DNA of 64,000 nt, taken from assembly GCF_025566965.1 (NCBI RefSeq), contig NZ_JAOQJL010000007.1, forward strand, positions 68,174 through 132,173, given 5' to 3'. A model generated the notes under the pieces. That model worked only from the letters and a program-made list of their open reading frames with translations. It had not been told where the DNA came from and made no database searches. A program made the position numbers and the translations under genes. This DNA is from Blautia_A ammoniilytica (GTDB lineage: Bacteria; Bacillota; Clostridia; Lachnospirales; Lachnospiraceae). Shown piece by piece: positions 17,030 to 26,086 of the stretch (its first letter is position 1; every line of letters begins with the position of its first letter).

Positions 17030-18159
17030 TGGGACAGCATGCGATATTATCCGCATCTGCCTCCAAACGATGGATGAACTGTACCCCATCTGCATTGTTG
17101 GAGAAGCAGTTTGCGGACGAGGAAAGTATCTATGCAGCGGAGGGAACTGCTGCCCATGCTCTTGCAGAGCATAAGCTGAAACGGTTTCTTAAGAAGCGTT
17201 CCAAACGTCCGGTATCTGATTATGACTGTGATGAGATGGAAGAATGCACAGATGATTATGTGTCCTTTGCAATGGAGCAGATTGAAAAGGCGAAACAGTC
17301 ATGCAGTGATCCGGTAGTGATGATTGAGCAGAGACTGGACTTTTCCAGATGGGTGCCGGAAGGATTCGGTACCGGAGATTTGGTCATCGTAGCGGATGAT
17401 ACTTTATACATTGTGGATTTGAAGTACGGAAAAGGCATTGCTGTATCTGCAGAATGGAATCCACAGATGCTTTTATATTCTTTGGGAGCATTGGAACTGT
17501 TCGGTTCCCTTTATGACATTGAAAAGGTCAATATGACCATCCACCAGCCGAGACTGGAAAATGTCAGCACCTTTGAAATTACGGTTCATGACCTCATGGA
17601 ATGGGCAGAGCAGGAGTTGATGCCGAAGGCAGAGATGGCAGCCAAAGGCGAAGGAGAGTTTGCAGTTGGAGATTGGTGTCGTTTCTGTAAAGCGAAAAAT
17701 ACCTGCCGTGCCAGAGCAGAAGAATATTTGAGATTGGCACAAATGGAGTTTAAGCCACCGGAACTTTTGTCAGAGGAAGAAATCGCAGAGGTTTTGAAGG
17801 TGGCGGATGAACTTGCCAAGTGGTCTGCAGATGTTTATGCCTATGCACAGGATGAAGCGATTACACACGGAAGGGTATGGAACGGATTCAAACTGGTAGA
17901 AGGCAGAAGTAACCGTAAATATGTCAACGAAGAGGAAGTGGCGGATGCTGCAAAAGCAGCCGGATATGAGGACATTTACAAGAAGTCTCTGATTGGTATC
18001 ACGGAAATGGAGAAGCTGATGGGCAAAAAAGATTTTCAGAAGATACTGGGTAGTCTGGTGTATAAGCCGCAGGGCAAAATCACCTTGGTGCCGGAATCCG
18101 ATAAGAGACCACCAATTCAAACAGAAACCGCTGAGGCGGATTTTAAGGAGGATGAATAA
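17029..18159 (+). CDS. DUF2800 protein, predicted Cas4/RecB-like nuclease
   Basis: A 376-residue protein opening SASASKRWMNCTPSALLEKQF, then YAAEGTAAHALAEH, a typical DUF2800 start. A PD-(D/E)xK core is visible: GTGDLVIVADDTLYIVDLKYGKG (about residues 118-140), with the Asp and the D-x-K needed for metal and catalysis. A cysteine cluster CRFCKAKNTCRARAEEY (about 221-237) resembles the Cas4/AddB iron-sulfur region. It is expected to degrade or trim DNA ends in phage recombination, together with the single-strand binding protein that follows. It is directly before that gene (stop at 18159, start at 18160). Confidence 0.8.
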   Translation: MGQHAILSASASKRWMNCTPSALLEKQFADEESIYAAEGTAAHALAEHKLKRFLKKRSKRPVSDYDCDEMEECTDDYVSFAMEQIEKAKQSCSDPVVMIEQRLDFSRWVPEGFGTGDLVIVADDTLYIVDLKYGKGIAVSAEWNPQMLLYSLGALELFGSLYDIEKVNMTIHQPRLENVSTFEITVHDLMEWAEQELMPKAEMAAKGEGEFAVGDWCRFCKAKNTCRARAEEYLRLAQMEFKPPELLSEEEIAEVLKVADELAKWSADVYAYAQDEAITHGRVWNGFKLVEGRSNRKYVNEEEVADAAKAAGYEDIYKKSLIGITEMEKLMGKKDFQKILGSLVYKPQGKITLVPESDKRPPIQTETAEADFKEDE

Positions 18160-18702
18160 ATGAGCAAGAATGAAACACCGACCAAAGTAATCGTACCGTG
18201 CAGATTTTCTTATCTGCATTGTTGGGAGCCGGAAGCAATCAATGGCGGCGAGCCGAAGTACAGCGTGTCTGCCATTATCCCGAAGTCAGATAAGGAAACC
18301 ATTAAGAAGATTCAGGCAGCGGTGGAAGCTGCAAAGCAGGAATCTTTGTCAAAGTGGGGTGGCAAGATTCCACCGAATCTGAAGCTTCCTTTGCGTGATG
18401 GTGACATTGACCGACCGGAGGATGAGGCATATAAAGGCTGTTATTTCTTTAATGCCAACAGCAGACAGGCACCACAGGTGGTTGATAAGCAGGTACAGCC
18501 AATCCTGGATCAGACAGAAGTGTATTCCGGCTGTTACGGAAGAATCAGTGTAAACTTCTATGGCTACAACAGCAATGGCAACCGTGGTGTGGCAGCAGGA
18601 CTTGGTAACATCCAGAAGTTGAAAGACGGAGAGGCACTCAGCAGCCGTACCAATGCAGAGGATGATTTTGAAGCAGTAGAGGATGAAGATTTCCTCGGCT
18701 AA
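18160..18702 (+). CDS. DUF2815 single-stranded DNA-binding protein
   Basis: A 180-residue protein with the DUF2815 pattern: KVIVPCRFSYLHCWEPEAINGGEPKYSVSAIIPKSDKETIKKI, a central GCYFFNANSRQAPQVVD, and VYSGCYGRISVNFYGYNSNGNRGVAAGLGNIQKL. The family has an OB-fold similar to T7 gp2.5. The C-terminus is strongly acidic (residues 165-178), as in other phage single-strand binding proteins, where the tail contacts partner enzymes. It follows the nuclease without a gap and precedes the polymerase. Confidence 0.82.
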   Translation: MSKNETPTKVIVPCRFSYLHCWEPEAINGGEPKYSVSAIIPKSDKETIKKIQAAVEAAKQESLSKWGGKIPPNLKLPLRDGDIDRPEDEAYKGCYFFNANSRQAPQVVDKQVQPILDQTEVYSGCYGRISVNFYGYNSNGNRGVAAGLGNIQKLKDGEALSSRTNAEDDFEAVEDEDFLG

Positions 18703-18747
18703 TGATAAGGGCGGTGTATGCCGCCCGTACATAGAGGAGTTGTTTTG

Positions 18748-19011
18748 ATGAAAGAGACATGGACAGATATTCCCGGACTGGAAGGGAAATACAAGATCAG
18801 TAATATGGGGAGATACAAAAGGCTGTCCCGGTATATTCAGGGGAGAAGACTGCCGGAAGAGATTCTTCCTTTGAACCAGAGTCAGGTAAGGGAAGTTAAG
18901 GAAAGGCTTGGAAGAAAGGAACATGTGTATGATATTGCTGACAGCATGGGGATTTCCAGAAAGACCGTCAGCAAGATTAAATCGGGAAGGAGTTACGCAT
19001 GGGCGAAGTAG
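18748..19011 (+). CDS. NUMOD4 motif protein with C-terminal helix-turn-helix
   Basis: An 87-residue protein. Residues 1-30 (ETWTDIPGLEGKYKISNMG) form a NUMOD4 module, normally the DNA-binding part of HNH homing endonucleases, but no HNH follows. The C-terminal half (QVREVKERLGRKEHVYDIADSMGISRKTVSKIKSGRSYAW) is a helix-turn-helix. It may be a stand-alone DNA-binding regulator or a homing endonuclease remnant. The start at 18748 has an AGAGGAG box. It overlaps the polymerase by 13 bases. Confidence 0.65.
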   Translation: MKETWTDIPGLEGKYKISNMGRYKRLSRYIQGRRLPEEILPLNQSQVREVKERLGRKEHVYDIADSMGISRKTVSKIKSGRSYAWAK

Positions 19012-20951
19012 GATATAAAACACTGGCAATTGACATAGAGACCTTTTCCGATGTGGACTTAATCAAATGCGGGGTATATGCCTATGCAGACAGTCCTGCA
19101 TTTGAAATCCTGCTGTTTGCATACAGCTTTGATGATGAAGAAACAAAGATTATTGATTTGGCACAGGGCGAACAGCTGACGGAAGAAATAAAAAATGCCC
19201 TGTCTGATGTGGGAATTATTAAGACAGCGTTCAATGCTAATTTTGAGCGTACCTGTCTTTCAAAATATATGGGAGTCCGTTTATCTCCCGAATCGTGGGT
19301 TTGTACTGCAGTACAGTCGGCTATGCTTGCCCTTCCGCTTTCTTTGGAGGGTGTTGGGGCGGTTCTGGGGCTTTCTGAGCAAAAGCTGAAGGAAGGTAAG
19401 GACTTAATCCGCTATTTTTGTGTGCCTTGCAAACCGACCAAAACAAATGGTGGCAGGAGCAGGAACCTTCCATGCCATGCACCGGAAAAATGGGAACAGT
19501 TCAAGACGTACTGCATCCGTGACGTGGATGTGGAAAAAGGTATCCGGCAGAAACTGCATAAGTTTCCGATACCGGAATCTGAGATGGCATTTTACCGTTT
19601 GGATCAGGAAATTAATGACAGGGGAGTTTTAGTTGACAGGGAATTGGTAGAACAGTCGATTACCTGTGACCTGTTACATAAAGACATTGTGACGAACCGT
19701 GCCTATGAGGTAACGGGACTTGAAAATCCAAATTCTGTATCGCAGTTGAAAGGATGGCTTTCAGAACGTGGAGTGGAAATCGACAGCCTATCCAAAGGAG
19801 CAGTTGCGGAGTTGATTGAGGATGCGGATGGGGAAGTGCTGGAGGCTTTAAAACTCCGGCTTCTCATGGCGAAAACATCAGTAAAGAAGTATGAAGCGAT
19901 TGAACGGTCAGTGTGTTCGGACGGAAGGGTACATGGACTGCTGCAGTTTTATGGGGCAAATCGTACCGGCCGGTGGGCAGGAAGACTGGTGCAGGTACAG
20001 AATCTTCCTCAGAATCATATCAGTGACTTGGAACTAGCACGTAGTCTTGTCAGAAGAGGGCAGTTCGAGGAATTGGAATTATTCTACGAATCCACACCAA
20101 ATGTACTGTCTGAATTAATCCGTACTGCATTTATTCCAAAAGAGGGATGCAGGTTTATTGTTGCGGACTTTTCAGCTATTGAAGCGAGGGTGCTGGCATG
20201 GTTATCCGGGGAACAGTGGAGACTGGATGTATTTGCTACACACGGAAAAATATATGAGGCTTCGGCATCGGCCATGTTTGGTGTTCCGATAGAGGAAATT
20301 ACAAAAGGATCTCCACTGCGACAAAAGGGAAAGATTGCGGAACTGGCTCTCGGATACGGAGGAGCAGTAGGGGCATTGACTTCAATGGGAGCCTTGGCAA
20401 TGGGACTTAGTGAAGAGGAACTGCCGGGACTGGTATCTACATGGAGAAATGCAAATCCGCATATTACACAGTTTTGGTGGGATGTAGATGAAGCAGCCGT
20501 GAGGGCAGTCCGTGAAAGGAAAGAAACACAGGTCGGACTGATTCGTTTTCAGTATGCTTCCGGTATTTTGTTTGCCATGCTCCCGTCCGGAAGGAAACTT
20601 GCCTATGTGAAACCGAGAATGGGTGTCAACAAATATGGCAGGGATGGATTGACTTATGAAGGTGTGGGAGAAAACAAGAAATGGGAAAGGATGGATACTT
20701 ACGGGCCAAAGCTGGTGGAGAATATCGTACAGGGTACTAGCCGGGATATTCTGGCAGAAGCCATGATGAGATTGAAGAAAGCGGGATTCTCCATTGTATT
20801 TCATGTACATGATGAAGCGGTGCTGGAAGTGCCGGAAGGAGAATCATCCGTGGAAGAGGTATGCAGGATTATGGCAGAGCAGCCTTCCTGGGTACACGGG
20901 CTTCCGCTTCGTGCTGATGGCTACGAGTGCCAATTTTATAAAAAGGATTAG
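18999..20951 (+). CDS. phage family A DNA polymerase with 3'-5' exonuclease
   Basis: A 650-residue replicative polymerase. The N-terminal exonuclease begins with the LAIDIETFSDVDL motif (Asp-Ile-Glu, residues 9-11). The polymerase domain carries motif A (VADFSAIEARVLAWLSG, about 386-402), a motif B region (KGSPLRQKGKIAELALGYGGAVGAL) and motif C (VFHVHDEAVLEV, near 607). All catalytic carboxylates are present. It lacks the N-terminal 5' nuclease of PolI, as usual in phages. It is placed between the single-strand binding protein and the VirE-like helicase. Confidence 0.93.
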   Translation: MGEVGYKTLAIDIETFSDVDLIKCGVYAYADSPAFEILLFAYSFDDEETKIIDLAQGEQLTEEIKNALSDVGIIKTAFNANFERTCLSKYMGVRLSPESWVCTAVQSAMLALPLSLEGVGAVLGLSEQKLKEGKDLIRYFCVPCKPTKTNGGRSRNLPCHAPEKWEQFKTYCIRDVDVEKGIRQKLHKFPIPESEMAFYRLDQEINDRGVLVDRELVEQSITCDLLHKDIVTNRAYEVTGLENPNSVSQLKGWLSERGVEIDSLSKGAVAELIEDADGEVLEALKLRLLMAKTSVKKYEAIERSVCSDGRVHGLLQFYGANRTGRWAGRLVQVQNLPQNHISDLELARSLVRRGQFEELELFYESTPNVLSELIRTAFIPKEGCRFIVADFSAIEARVLAWLSGEQWRLDVFATHGKIYEASASAMFGVPIEEITKGSPLRQKGKIAELALGYGGAVGALTSMGALAMGLSEEELPGLVSTWRNANPHITQFWWDVDEAAVRAVRERKETQVGLIRFQYASGILFAMLPSGRKLAYVKPRMGVNKYGRDGLTYEGVGENKKWERMDTYGPKLVENIVQGTSRDILAEAMMRLKKAGFSIVFHVHDEAVLEVPEGESSVEEVCRIMAEQPSWVHGLPLRADGYECQFYKKD

Positions 20952-20964
20952 GAGGGATTGCAGG

Positions 20965-23358
20965 ATGAAACTGTATATTTCAACAGGAAATTCCCGAATG
21001 GAAAAGAAGTGGAATGGACAGGAGATGGAGTTTAGTGTGTTTTTGGAGCGTCTCTCTCATACTGTCCGTACCAGTGAAACGATGGAACAGTATCGGAAAC
21101 TGAGCAAGGCAAAGCAGGATTCCATCAAGGATGTGGGTGGTTTTGTGCTTGGAAAGCTGAAGGGCGGTAGAAGAAAGAAAGCAAATGTATTATTCCGTTC
21201 TGGTCTGACATTGGATATGGACTATGCCACAGAGGATATTGCAGAGCAGATAGAGCTGTTTTTTGATTTTAGATGCCTAATCTACTCTACCCATAAACAC
21301 ACACCGGAGAAACCAAGGCTTCGCTTAATCATCCCATTGTCAAGAACGGTATCGCCGGATGAATATGCAGCAGTGGCAAGAAAAGTGGCAGAGGATATTG
21401 GTATGGAGTTGTTTGATGATACAACCTACGAACCAAGCCGCCTCATGTATTGGCCTTCCACCTCTGCAGATGGAGAATTCTTTTTCCGTGATATTCCGGG
21501 AACATTTTTGAATCCGGATTCTGTATTGGAAAGATATGCAGATTGGAGGGATTCTTCTTCATGGCCTGTCAGCAGCAGACAAAAAGCAGTTGTCAGCAGG
21601 GAGATGAAGAAACAGGCTGATCCGTTGTCGAAGGAAGGAATCGTAGGTGCATTCTGCCGGACTTATTCGATAGAAGAGGCAATCCGTATATTTCTGCCGG
21701 ATGTATATCAGGAAAGCATGATGCCGGAGCGATTTGATTATATTCCGGCAGATTCACAGGCAGGTGTGGTGATTTATGAAGGGAAGTTTGCATATTCCCA
21801 CCATGCCACTGATCCGGCTTGTGGGAAGCTGCTGAATGCGTTTGACATTGTCCGCATCCATAAGTTTGGGGAGCAGGATGATAAGGCTGAAGAAGGAACG
21901 GATGCAGGAAAGCTGCCATCCTTTAAGGCTATGAGTGACTTTGCGGTGTCGGATGAACAGGTAAAGAGGACACTGGCAAAGGAAAGGGAGAAGGCAGCAA
22001 GTGAGGAATTCGATACTGATACCGGGGAATGGCAGACCATGCTGGACTTGGATCGTCAGGGAAAAGTAAAAGACACACTTTCCAATATTGCAACGATTAT
22101 TCGATTCGATGAGAATCTACAACCTATCGTATTTAATCAGCTGAAGAATGCACTGGATGTCATCGGGGAATTGCCGTGGGTACAGGTCAAAAAAGGATGG
22201 GGTGATGCAGATATTGCCTGTGCGAAGCTGTACTTTGAAAGGGTGTATGGGATTTGGTCACCTACCAAATTCAAAGATGCTCTGCTTGCAGTAGTGTCTT
22301 CCGAAAGACTTTATCATCCGGTCAAGGAGTATTTTTCCACGTTATCCTGGGATGGATGTAGCAGGATTGACAGTCTGCTGATTGACTATATGGGAGCAGA
22401 AAACACACCGTATGTCCGTGCAGTTACAAGAAAAACTCTGGTAGCGGCGGTAGCCCGTATTTATGAGCCGGGTATAAAGTTTGATTCCGTGTTGGTTTTA
22501 AACGGTCCGCAGGGGTGTGGTAAGTCTACGTTCTTTGCAAAACTGGGAAAAGAGTGGTATTCGGATTCCCTTACGATTTCTGATATGAAGGATGGAAAAA
22601 CTGCTGCGGAGAAGCTTCAGGGGTATTGGCTTTTGGAATTGGGAGAGCTTGCGGGTATCAAAAAGGTAGATGTGGAAACCGTAAAATCTTTTGTTACCCG
22701 GACGGATGATAAATACAGGCAGTCATATGGAACAACGGTAGAGAGTCATCCGAGGGAATGTGTGATTGTGGGAAGTACAAACTCAGAAGGCGGCTTTCTG
22801 CGTGATGTTACCGGAAACAGACGCTTTTGGCCTGTGCATGTAACCGGAAAAGGGAAGCATCGTGGATGGGATTTAACTCCTGAGACGGTAGACCAGATTT
22901 GGGCAGAAGCGATTTCCATTTATAAAGATGGAGAAGAGTTGTATCTGAAAGGAAAGGAAGCTGCAGAGGCTTATGTGGCACAGCAGGAAGCAATGGAGTC
23001 TGATGAAAGAGAAGGCATTGTGGAGGATTACCTGGAGCGATTACTTCCGGCAGACTGGGACACAATGGATTTGTATCAGAGACGTTCTTATCTTGGTGGT
23101 GGAGAGTTTGAAGCAGAAGGAAGAACCGGAACGGTAGTCAGAGAGAGATTCTGTTTAATGGAAGTCTGGTGTGAATGCTTTGGGAAGGAGCGTCAGAATT
23201 TCCGAAAGACAGATTCTTATGAGTTAGAATCCATTATTCAAAAAATTGGTGGCTGGAAGAAGTATGAAGGGAATTCCTCCGGCAAAATGCGTATCCCCGG
23301 TTATGGTGTACAGAGGGTGTTTGTCAGAGTGAAAAAGGAAACCGCAGGAAACAAATGA
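20965..23358 (+). CDS. VirE/D5-type primase-helicase
   Basis: A 797-residue replication protein. The N-terminal 250 residues resemble a primase-like domain (LTLDMDYATEDIAEQIELFF, then STHKHTPEKPRLRLIIPLSR, and PSRLMYWPS). The C-terminal half is the VirE superfamily 3 ATPase: N513-G-P-Q-G-C-G-K520-S-T is the Walker A, WLLELGELAGI the Walker B, and VGSTNSEGGFLRDVTGNRRFWP the sensor. It would unwind and perhaps prime DNA at the phage origin. The start at 20965 (GGAGGG box) is chosen because the longer reading overlaps the polymerase by 150 bases. The next 177 bases have no gene. Confidence 0.88.
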   Translation: MKLYISTGNSRMEKKWNGQEMEFSVFLERLSHTVRTSETMEQYRKLSKAKQDSIKDVGGFVLGKLKGGRRKKANVLFRSGLTLDMDYATEDIAEQIELFFDFRCLIYSTHKHTPEKPRLRLIIPLSRTVSPDEYAAVARKVAEDIGMELFDDTTYEPSRLMYWPSTSADGEFFFRDIPGTFLNPDSVLERYADWRDSSSWPVSSRQKAVVSREMKKQADPLSKEGIVGAFCRTYSIEEAIRIFLPDVYQESMMPERFDYIPADSQAGVVIYEGKFAYSHHATDPACGKLLNAFDIVRIHKFGEQDDKAEEGTDAGKLPSFKAMSDFAVSDEQVKRTLAKEREKAASEEFDTDTGEWQTMLDLDRQGKVKDTLSNIATIIRFDENLQPIVFNQLKNALDVIGELPWVQVKKGWGDADIACAKLYFERVYGIWSPTKFKDALLAVVSSERLYHPVKEYFSTLSWDGCSRIDSLLIDYMGAENTPYVRAVTRKTLVAAVARIYEPGIKFDSVLVLNGPQGCGKSTFFAKLGKEWYSDSLTISDMKDGKTAAEKLQGYWLLELGELAGIKKVDVETVKSFVTRTDDKYRQSYGTTVESHPRECVIVGSTNSEGGFLRDVTGNRRFWPVHVTGKGKHRGWDLTPETVDQIWAEAISIYKDGEELYLKGKEAAEAYVAQQEAMESDEREGIVEDYLERLLPADWDTMDLYQRRSYLGGGEFEAEGRTGTVVRERFCLMEVWCECFGKERQNFRKTDSYELESIIQKIGGWKKYEGNSSGKMRIPGYGVQRVFVRVKKETAGNK

Positions 23359-23400
23359 TGGGTTTCCGTGGGGGATTGGTAAGACGGTAGGCAACAGATG

Positions 23401-23464
23401 TTGGAAACAGCCATGAAGTCAGCAGGCAAAAGGGCTGTGTCGGTGCTGTTTCCAATGTTTCCAC
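23401..23464. repeat. GGAAACA inverted repeats in the intergenic region
   Basis: TTGGAAACAG (23401-23410) and CTGTTTCCAA (23446-23455) are a perfect 10-base inverted pair. A further TGTTTCCAC (23456-23464) is matched by GTGGAAACA at 23548-23556, inside the next gene. Clusters like this often bind a regulator or initiator, and this one follows the helicase gene. The rest of 23359-23535 shows nothing else. Confidence 0.4.
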
Positions 23465-23535
23465 TTATATTTAATAAATGAAAATAAGTATAAGAGGACA
23501 CGGATACACCCGTATATACGCATATGGGAGAATAG

Positions 23536-23862
23536 ATGTTTTTGAAAGTGGAAACAGCAGAGGGAAACGGAGATGAGGTTTTGCGAGAATGTGTAATTGA
23601 AAAGGCTCTGGTAAAAGAGGCAAAGAGCAGGGGCGGCATGGCGGTAAAGTTCGTGTCTCCCGGTTTCGATGGGGTGCCTGACCGTCTCGTTCTGCTTCCT
23701 GGTGGGAAGTGTGCATTTGTGGAATTAAAGGCACCGGGAAAAAAGCTGCGACCGTTACAGGAAAAACGAAAACATCAGCTGGAAGCCTTGGGGTTTTCCG
23801 TATATGTGATAGATGGATTGGAACAGATCGGAGGTGTGCTGCATGGAATTCAGACCACATAA
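23536..23862 (+). CDS. VRR-NUC domain nuclease
   Basis: A 108-residue protein of the usual stand-alone phage VRR-NUC length. It contains LVKEAKSRGGMAVKFVSPGFDGVPDRLVLLPGGKCAFVELKAPGKKL, with the D-(x)n-E-x-K catalytic pattern (Asp of GVPDR, Glu and Lys of VELKAP). Such enzymes cut DNA structures such as Holliday junctions or flaps. It overlaps the SNF2-type helicase by 20 bases, a pairing common in phages. Confidence 0.88.
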   Translation: MFLKVETAEGNGDEVLRECVIEKALVKEAKSRGGMAVKFVSPGFDGVPDRLVLLPGGKCAFVELKAPGKKLRPLQEKRKHQLEALGFSVYVIDGLEQIGGVLHGIQTT

Positions 23863-25204
23863 ATATCAGGAATATGCCAGGGAGTTTATTATCGGGCATC
23901 CGGTATGTGCTTTGATTTTGGATATGGGACTTGGAAAGACAGTTATTACCCTTACTGCTTTGTGGGAACTGGCACTTGATTACTTTGAGGTAGGAAAGGT
24001 TCTGGTCATTGCACCATTCCGTGTGGCACGGGATACTTGGAAGGAAGAACTGGAAAAATGGGATCACTTGAAAGGACTGTCGGTGTCAGTGGTAGTCGGT
24101 TCTGAAAAAGAACGATTGGATGCTTTGGAAAAAAAGGCAAGCGTGTATGTAATCAACCGTGAAAATGTGGTGTGGCTTTGTGAGAAGCATCACTGGGATT
24201 TTGACATGATTGTGATTGATGAATTATCTTCTTTCAAATCTTATCAGGCGAAAAGGTTCAAAGCACTAAGACGATACCGGCCGAAGGCAATTCGTGTGGT
24301 TGGTCTGACCGGAACACCGGGAAATCTTATGGATTTATGGGCTGAGATTGGAATTCTTGATATGGGGCAGAGGCTTGGAAGATATATTGGAGCTTATCGT
24401 GACAGGTTCTTTCTGCCGGATAAGCGAAACAGGAATATCATTTATTCCTATAAACCGAGGGATGGTGCGGAAGAAGCAATCTACAATTTGATTTCTGATA
24501 TCTGCATTTCCATGAAGGCCGAGGATTACCTTTCTATGCCGGAGTGCCTTTATCATCGGGTGGAGGTTCGGATGGATGAAAAAGAAGAGAAGCTGTACCG
24601 TCAGATGGAAAAGGATATGCTTCTGCCATTTGAAGATGGGGACGTGGATGCGGTCAATGCAGCTGCTCTTTCCGGGAAATTACTGCAGATGGCAAATGGA
24701 GCAGTCTATGATGAGAACCACAAAGTCCGCCATATCCACGATAAGAAACTGGATGCTTTGGAGGATTTAATCGAGGCAGCGAATGGAAAGCCTGTGTTAG
24801 TGGCTTACTGGTATCAGCATGATTTGGATAGAATTGTTGAACGGTTTAAAGCTGTTCCATTAAAAGCAGCAGGTGACATCCGCAAATGGAAAGAAGGAAA
24901 AATCCCGGTGGCAGCAATCCATCCGGCATCGGCAGGACATGGTCTGAACATACAGGACGGAGGCCACATTCTGATTTGGTTCGGACTTACCTGGTCTTTG
25001 GAACTGTATATGCAGTGCAATGCCAGACTGTGGAGACAGGGACAGAGGGAAACAGTAATGATTTACCATATCATCAACAAAGGAACATTGGACGAAGATG
25101 CCATGCGGTCATTGGAACAGAAGGACTGTGGGCAGTCGGCTATCATAGATGCAGTAAAGGCAAGGATTGGAGGTGTGAACGGTGCGAGCAGAAAGGATGA
25201 TTAA
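23843..25204 (+). CDS. SNF2-family DNA translocase/helicase
   Basis: A 453-residue superfamily 2 ATPase. The N-terminus has the Q-like FRPHKYQEYAREFI, Walker A LDMGLGKTVITL (about 26-37), motif II VIDELSSFKS (DELS in place of DEAH), motif III VVGLTGTPGNL, and the C-terminal lobe with PASAGHGLNIQDGGHILIWFGLTWSLELYMQCNARLWRQGQ (motifs V and VI). It is the compact phage form. The start at 23843 lies behind GGAGGTG. With the preceding VRR-NUC it probably acts in phage DNA repair or recombination. Confidence 0.92.
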   Translation: MEFRPHKYQEYAREFIIGHPVCALILDMGLGKTVITLTALWELALDYFEVGKVLVIAPFRVARDTWKEELEKWDHLKGLSVSVVVGSEKERLDALEKKASVYVINRENVVWLCEKHHWDFDMIVIDELSSFKSYQAKRFKALRRYRPKAIRVVGLTGTPGNLMDLWAEIGILDMGQRLGRYIGAYRDRFFLPDKRNRNIIYSYKPRDGAEEAIYNLISDICISMKAEDYLSMPECLYHRVEVRMDEKEEKLYRQMEKDMLLPFEDGDVDAVNAAALSGKLLQMANGAVYDENHKVRHIHDKKLDALEDLIEAANGKPVLVAYWYQHDLDRIVERFKAVPLKAAGDIRKWKEGKIPVAAIHPASAGHGLNIQDGGHILIWFGLTWSLELYMQCNARLWRQGQRETVMIYHIINKGTLDEDAMRSLEQKDCGQSAIIDAVKARIGGVNGASRKDD

Positions 25205-25667
25205 GGAATATCCGAATTTGAAAAGGGAACTATCGGTGTTGGAATTTCAGTTAAGCCGATGTGAGGGAATTGATTATGACACCGTCATATCTTCCCTTAC
25301 TTTCTCTAAGCCGGAAGGGGAAAGAGTACAGACAAGCGGTGTTTCGGATGTGACTGCAAGAGCAGCACTTGCATACCGTAAGGTGGCAGACAGGATGAGT
25401 GATGAATGGTTATCTTATCTTGCCGGACAGTACGGACAGATAAAAGAGGAACTGGATTTTTTTGAACATGCTGTACGTGGACTTTCCGGGAAATTACCGG
25501 AAATTGTATGGGATATGGCTGTGGAGCGTTTCACTTGGGAAGAACTGATGATGAAATATCATATCAGCCATACAATGGTGGCGAAATACCGGAAGAAAGC
25601 TATAAAGGAATTGGATGCGCTGTATGAGGAGAGGGACAGGCAGACGGAAAGTTTTATTTTGAGGTGA
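25182..25667 (+). CDS. sigma-70 region 4-like phage regulator
   Basis: A 161-residue protein with coiled N-terminal helices and a C-terminal helix-turn-helix, ERFTWEELMMKYHISHTMVAKYRKKAIKELDAL, like region 4 of sigma factors and the ArpU/DUF1492-type late regulators of Firmicute phages. It may switch on middle or late genes. It starts at GTG 25182 with GGAGGTG eight bases before, overlapping the helicase end by 23 bases. The exact family is uncertain. Confidence 0.6.
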   Translation: MRAERMIKEYPNLKRELSVLEFQLSRCEGIDYDTVISSLTFSKPEGERVQTSGVSDVTARAALAYRKVADRMSDEWLSYLAGQYGQIKEELDFFEHAVRGLSGKLPEIVWDMAVERFTWEELMMKYHISHTMVAKYRKKAIKELDALYEERDRQTESFILR

Positions 25668-25671
25668 GGCA

Positions 25672-26034
25672 GTGAGACGAGGCGAGGTTTATTTTGTGGA
25701 TTTTGGAAAAGACAAAACGACACATAAACAGTGTGGCATTCGGCCGGCAGTGATTGTGAGTAATAACCGGGGAAATGGTCATGGACCAACAGTAACGGTT
25801 GTTCCGCTTACAGGCAACATACATAAGAGACCTGAAATGCCAACCCATGTGCAGATACCGCTTTCAAGCTGTATTGGACTGAAAAGACCGAGCATGGCAT
25901 TGGCTGAACAGGTCGATACTGTAGATAAGATAAAAGTAAAAGATAAAATCGGGGAAATACATGATAATCTTCTGATGGAGCAGATCACGGTTGCCCTTCA
26001 GATACAGATAGGGGTTTTTGAAGAATATAACTGA
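25672..26034 (+). CDS. MazF/PemK-type toxin endoribonuclease, no antitoxin found
   Basis: A 120-residue protein with the PemK/MazF pattern: MRRGEVYFVDFGKDKTTHKQCGIRPAVIVSNNRGNGHGPTVTVVPLTGNI, and later SCIGLKRPSMALAEQVDTVDK. The Arg of RPAVIVSN and the Thr of VVPLT are the usual active-site neighbours. MazF proteins cut mRNA. It starts at GTG four bases after the previous stop, and no MazE-like gene lies on either side. It may have another role in the phage, such as host shut-off, or be held by an unlinked antitoxin. Confidence 0.85.
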   Translation: MRRGEVYFVDFGKDKTTHKQCGIRPAVIVSNNRGNGHGPTVTVVPLTGNIHKRPEMPTHVQIPLSSCIGLKRPSMALAEQVDTVDKIKVKDKIGEIHDNLLMEQITVALQIQIGVFEEYN

Positions 26035-26038
26035 TACC

Positions 26039-26066
26039 GGGTGGGATTGTGTGTCCCACCCTTAAA
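26039..26066. terminator. probable terminator between converging genes
   Basis: GGGTGGGA (26039-26046) pairs with TCCCACCC (26054-26061) around a 7-base loop. The tail TTAAATTAT is weak. It lies between the toxin gene and the minus-strand gene that converge here. Confidence 0.55.
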
Positions 26067-26086
26067 TTATGCAACAGTTCGTTTCG

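Noticed and set aside
18748..19011. A homing endonuclease
   Set aside because: The NUMOD4 module is present but there is no HNH or other nuclease motif in the 87 residues.
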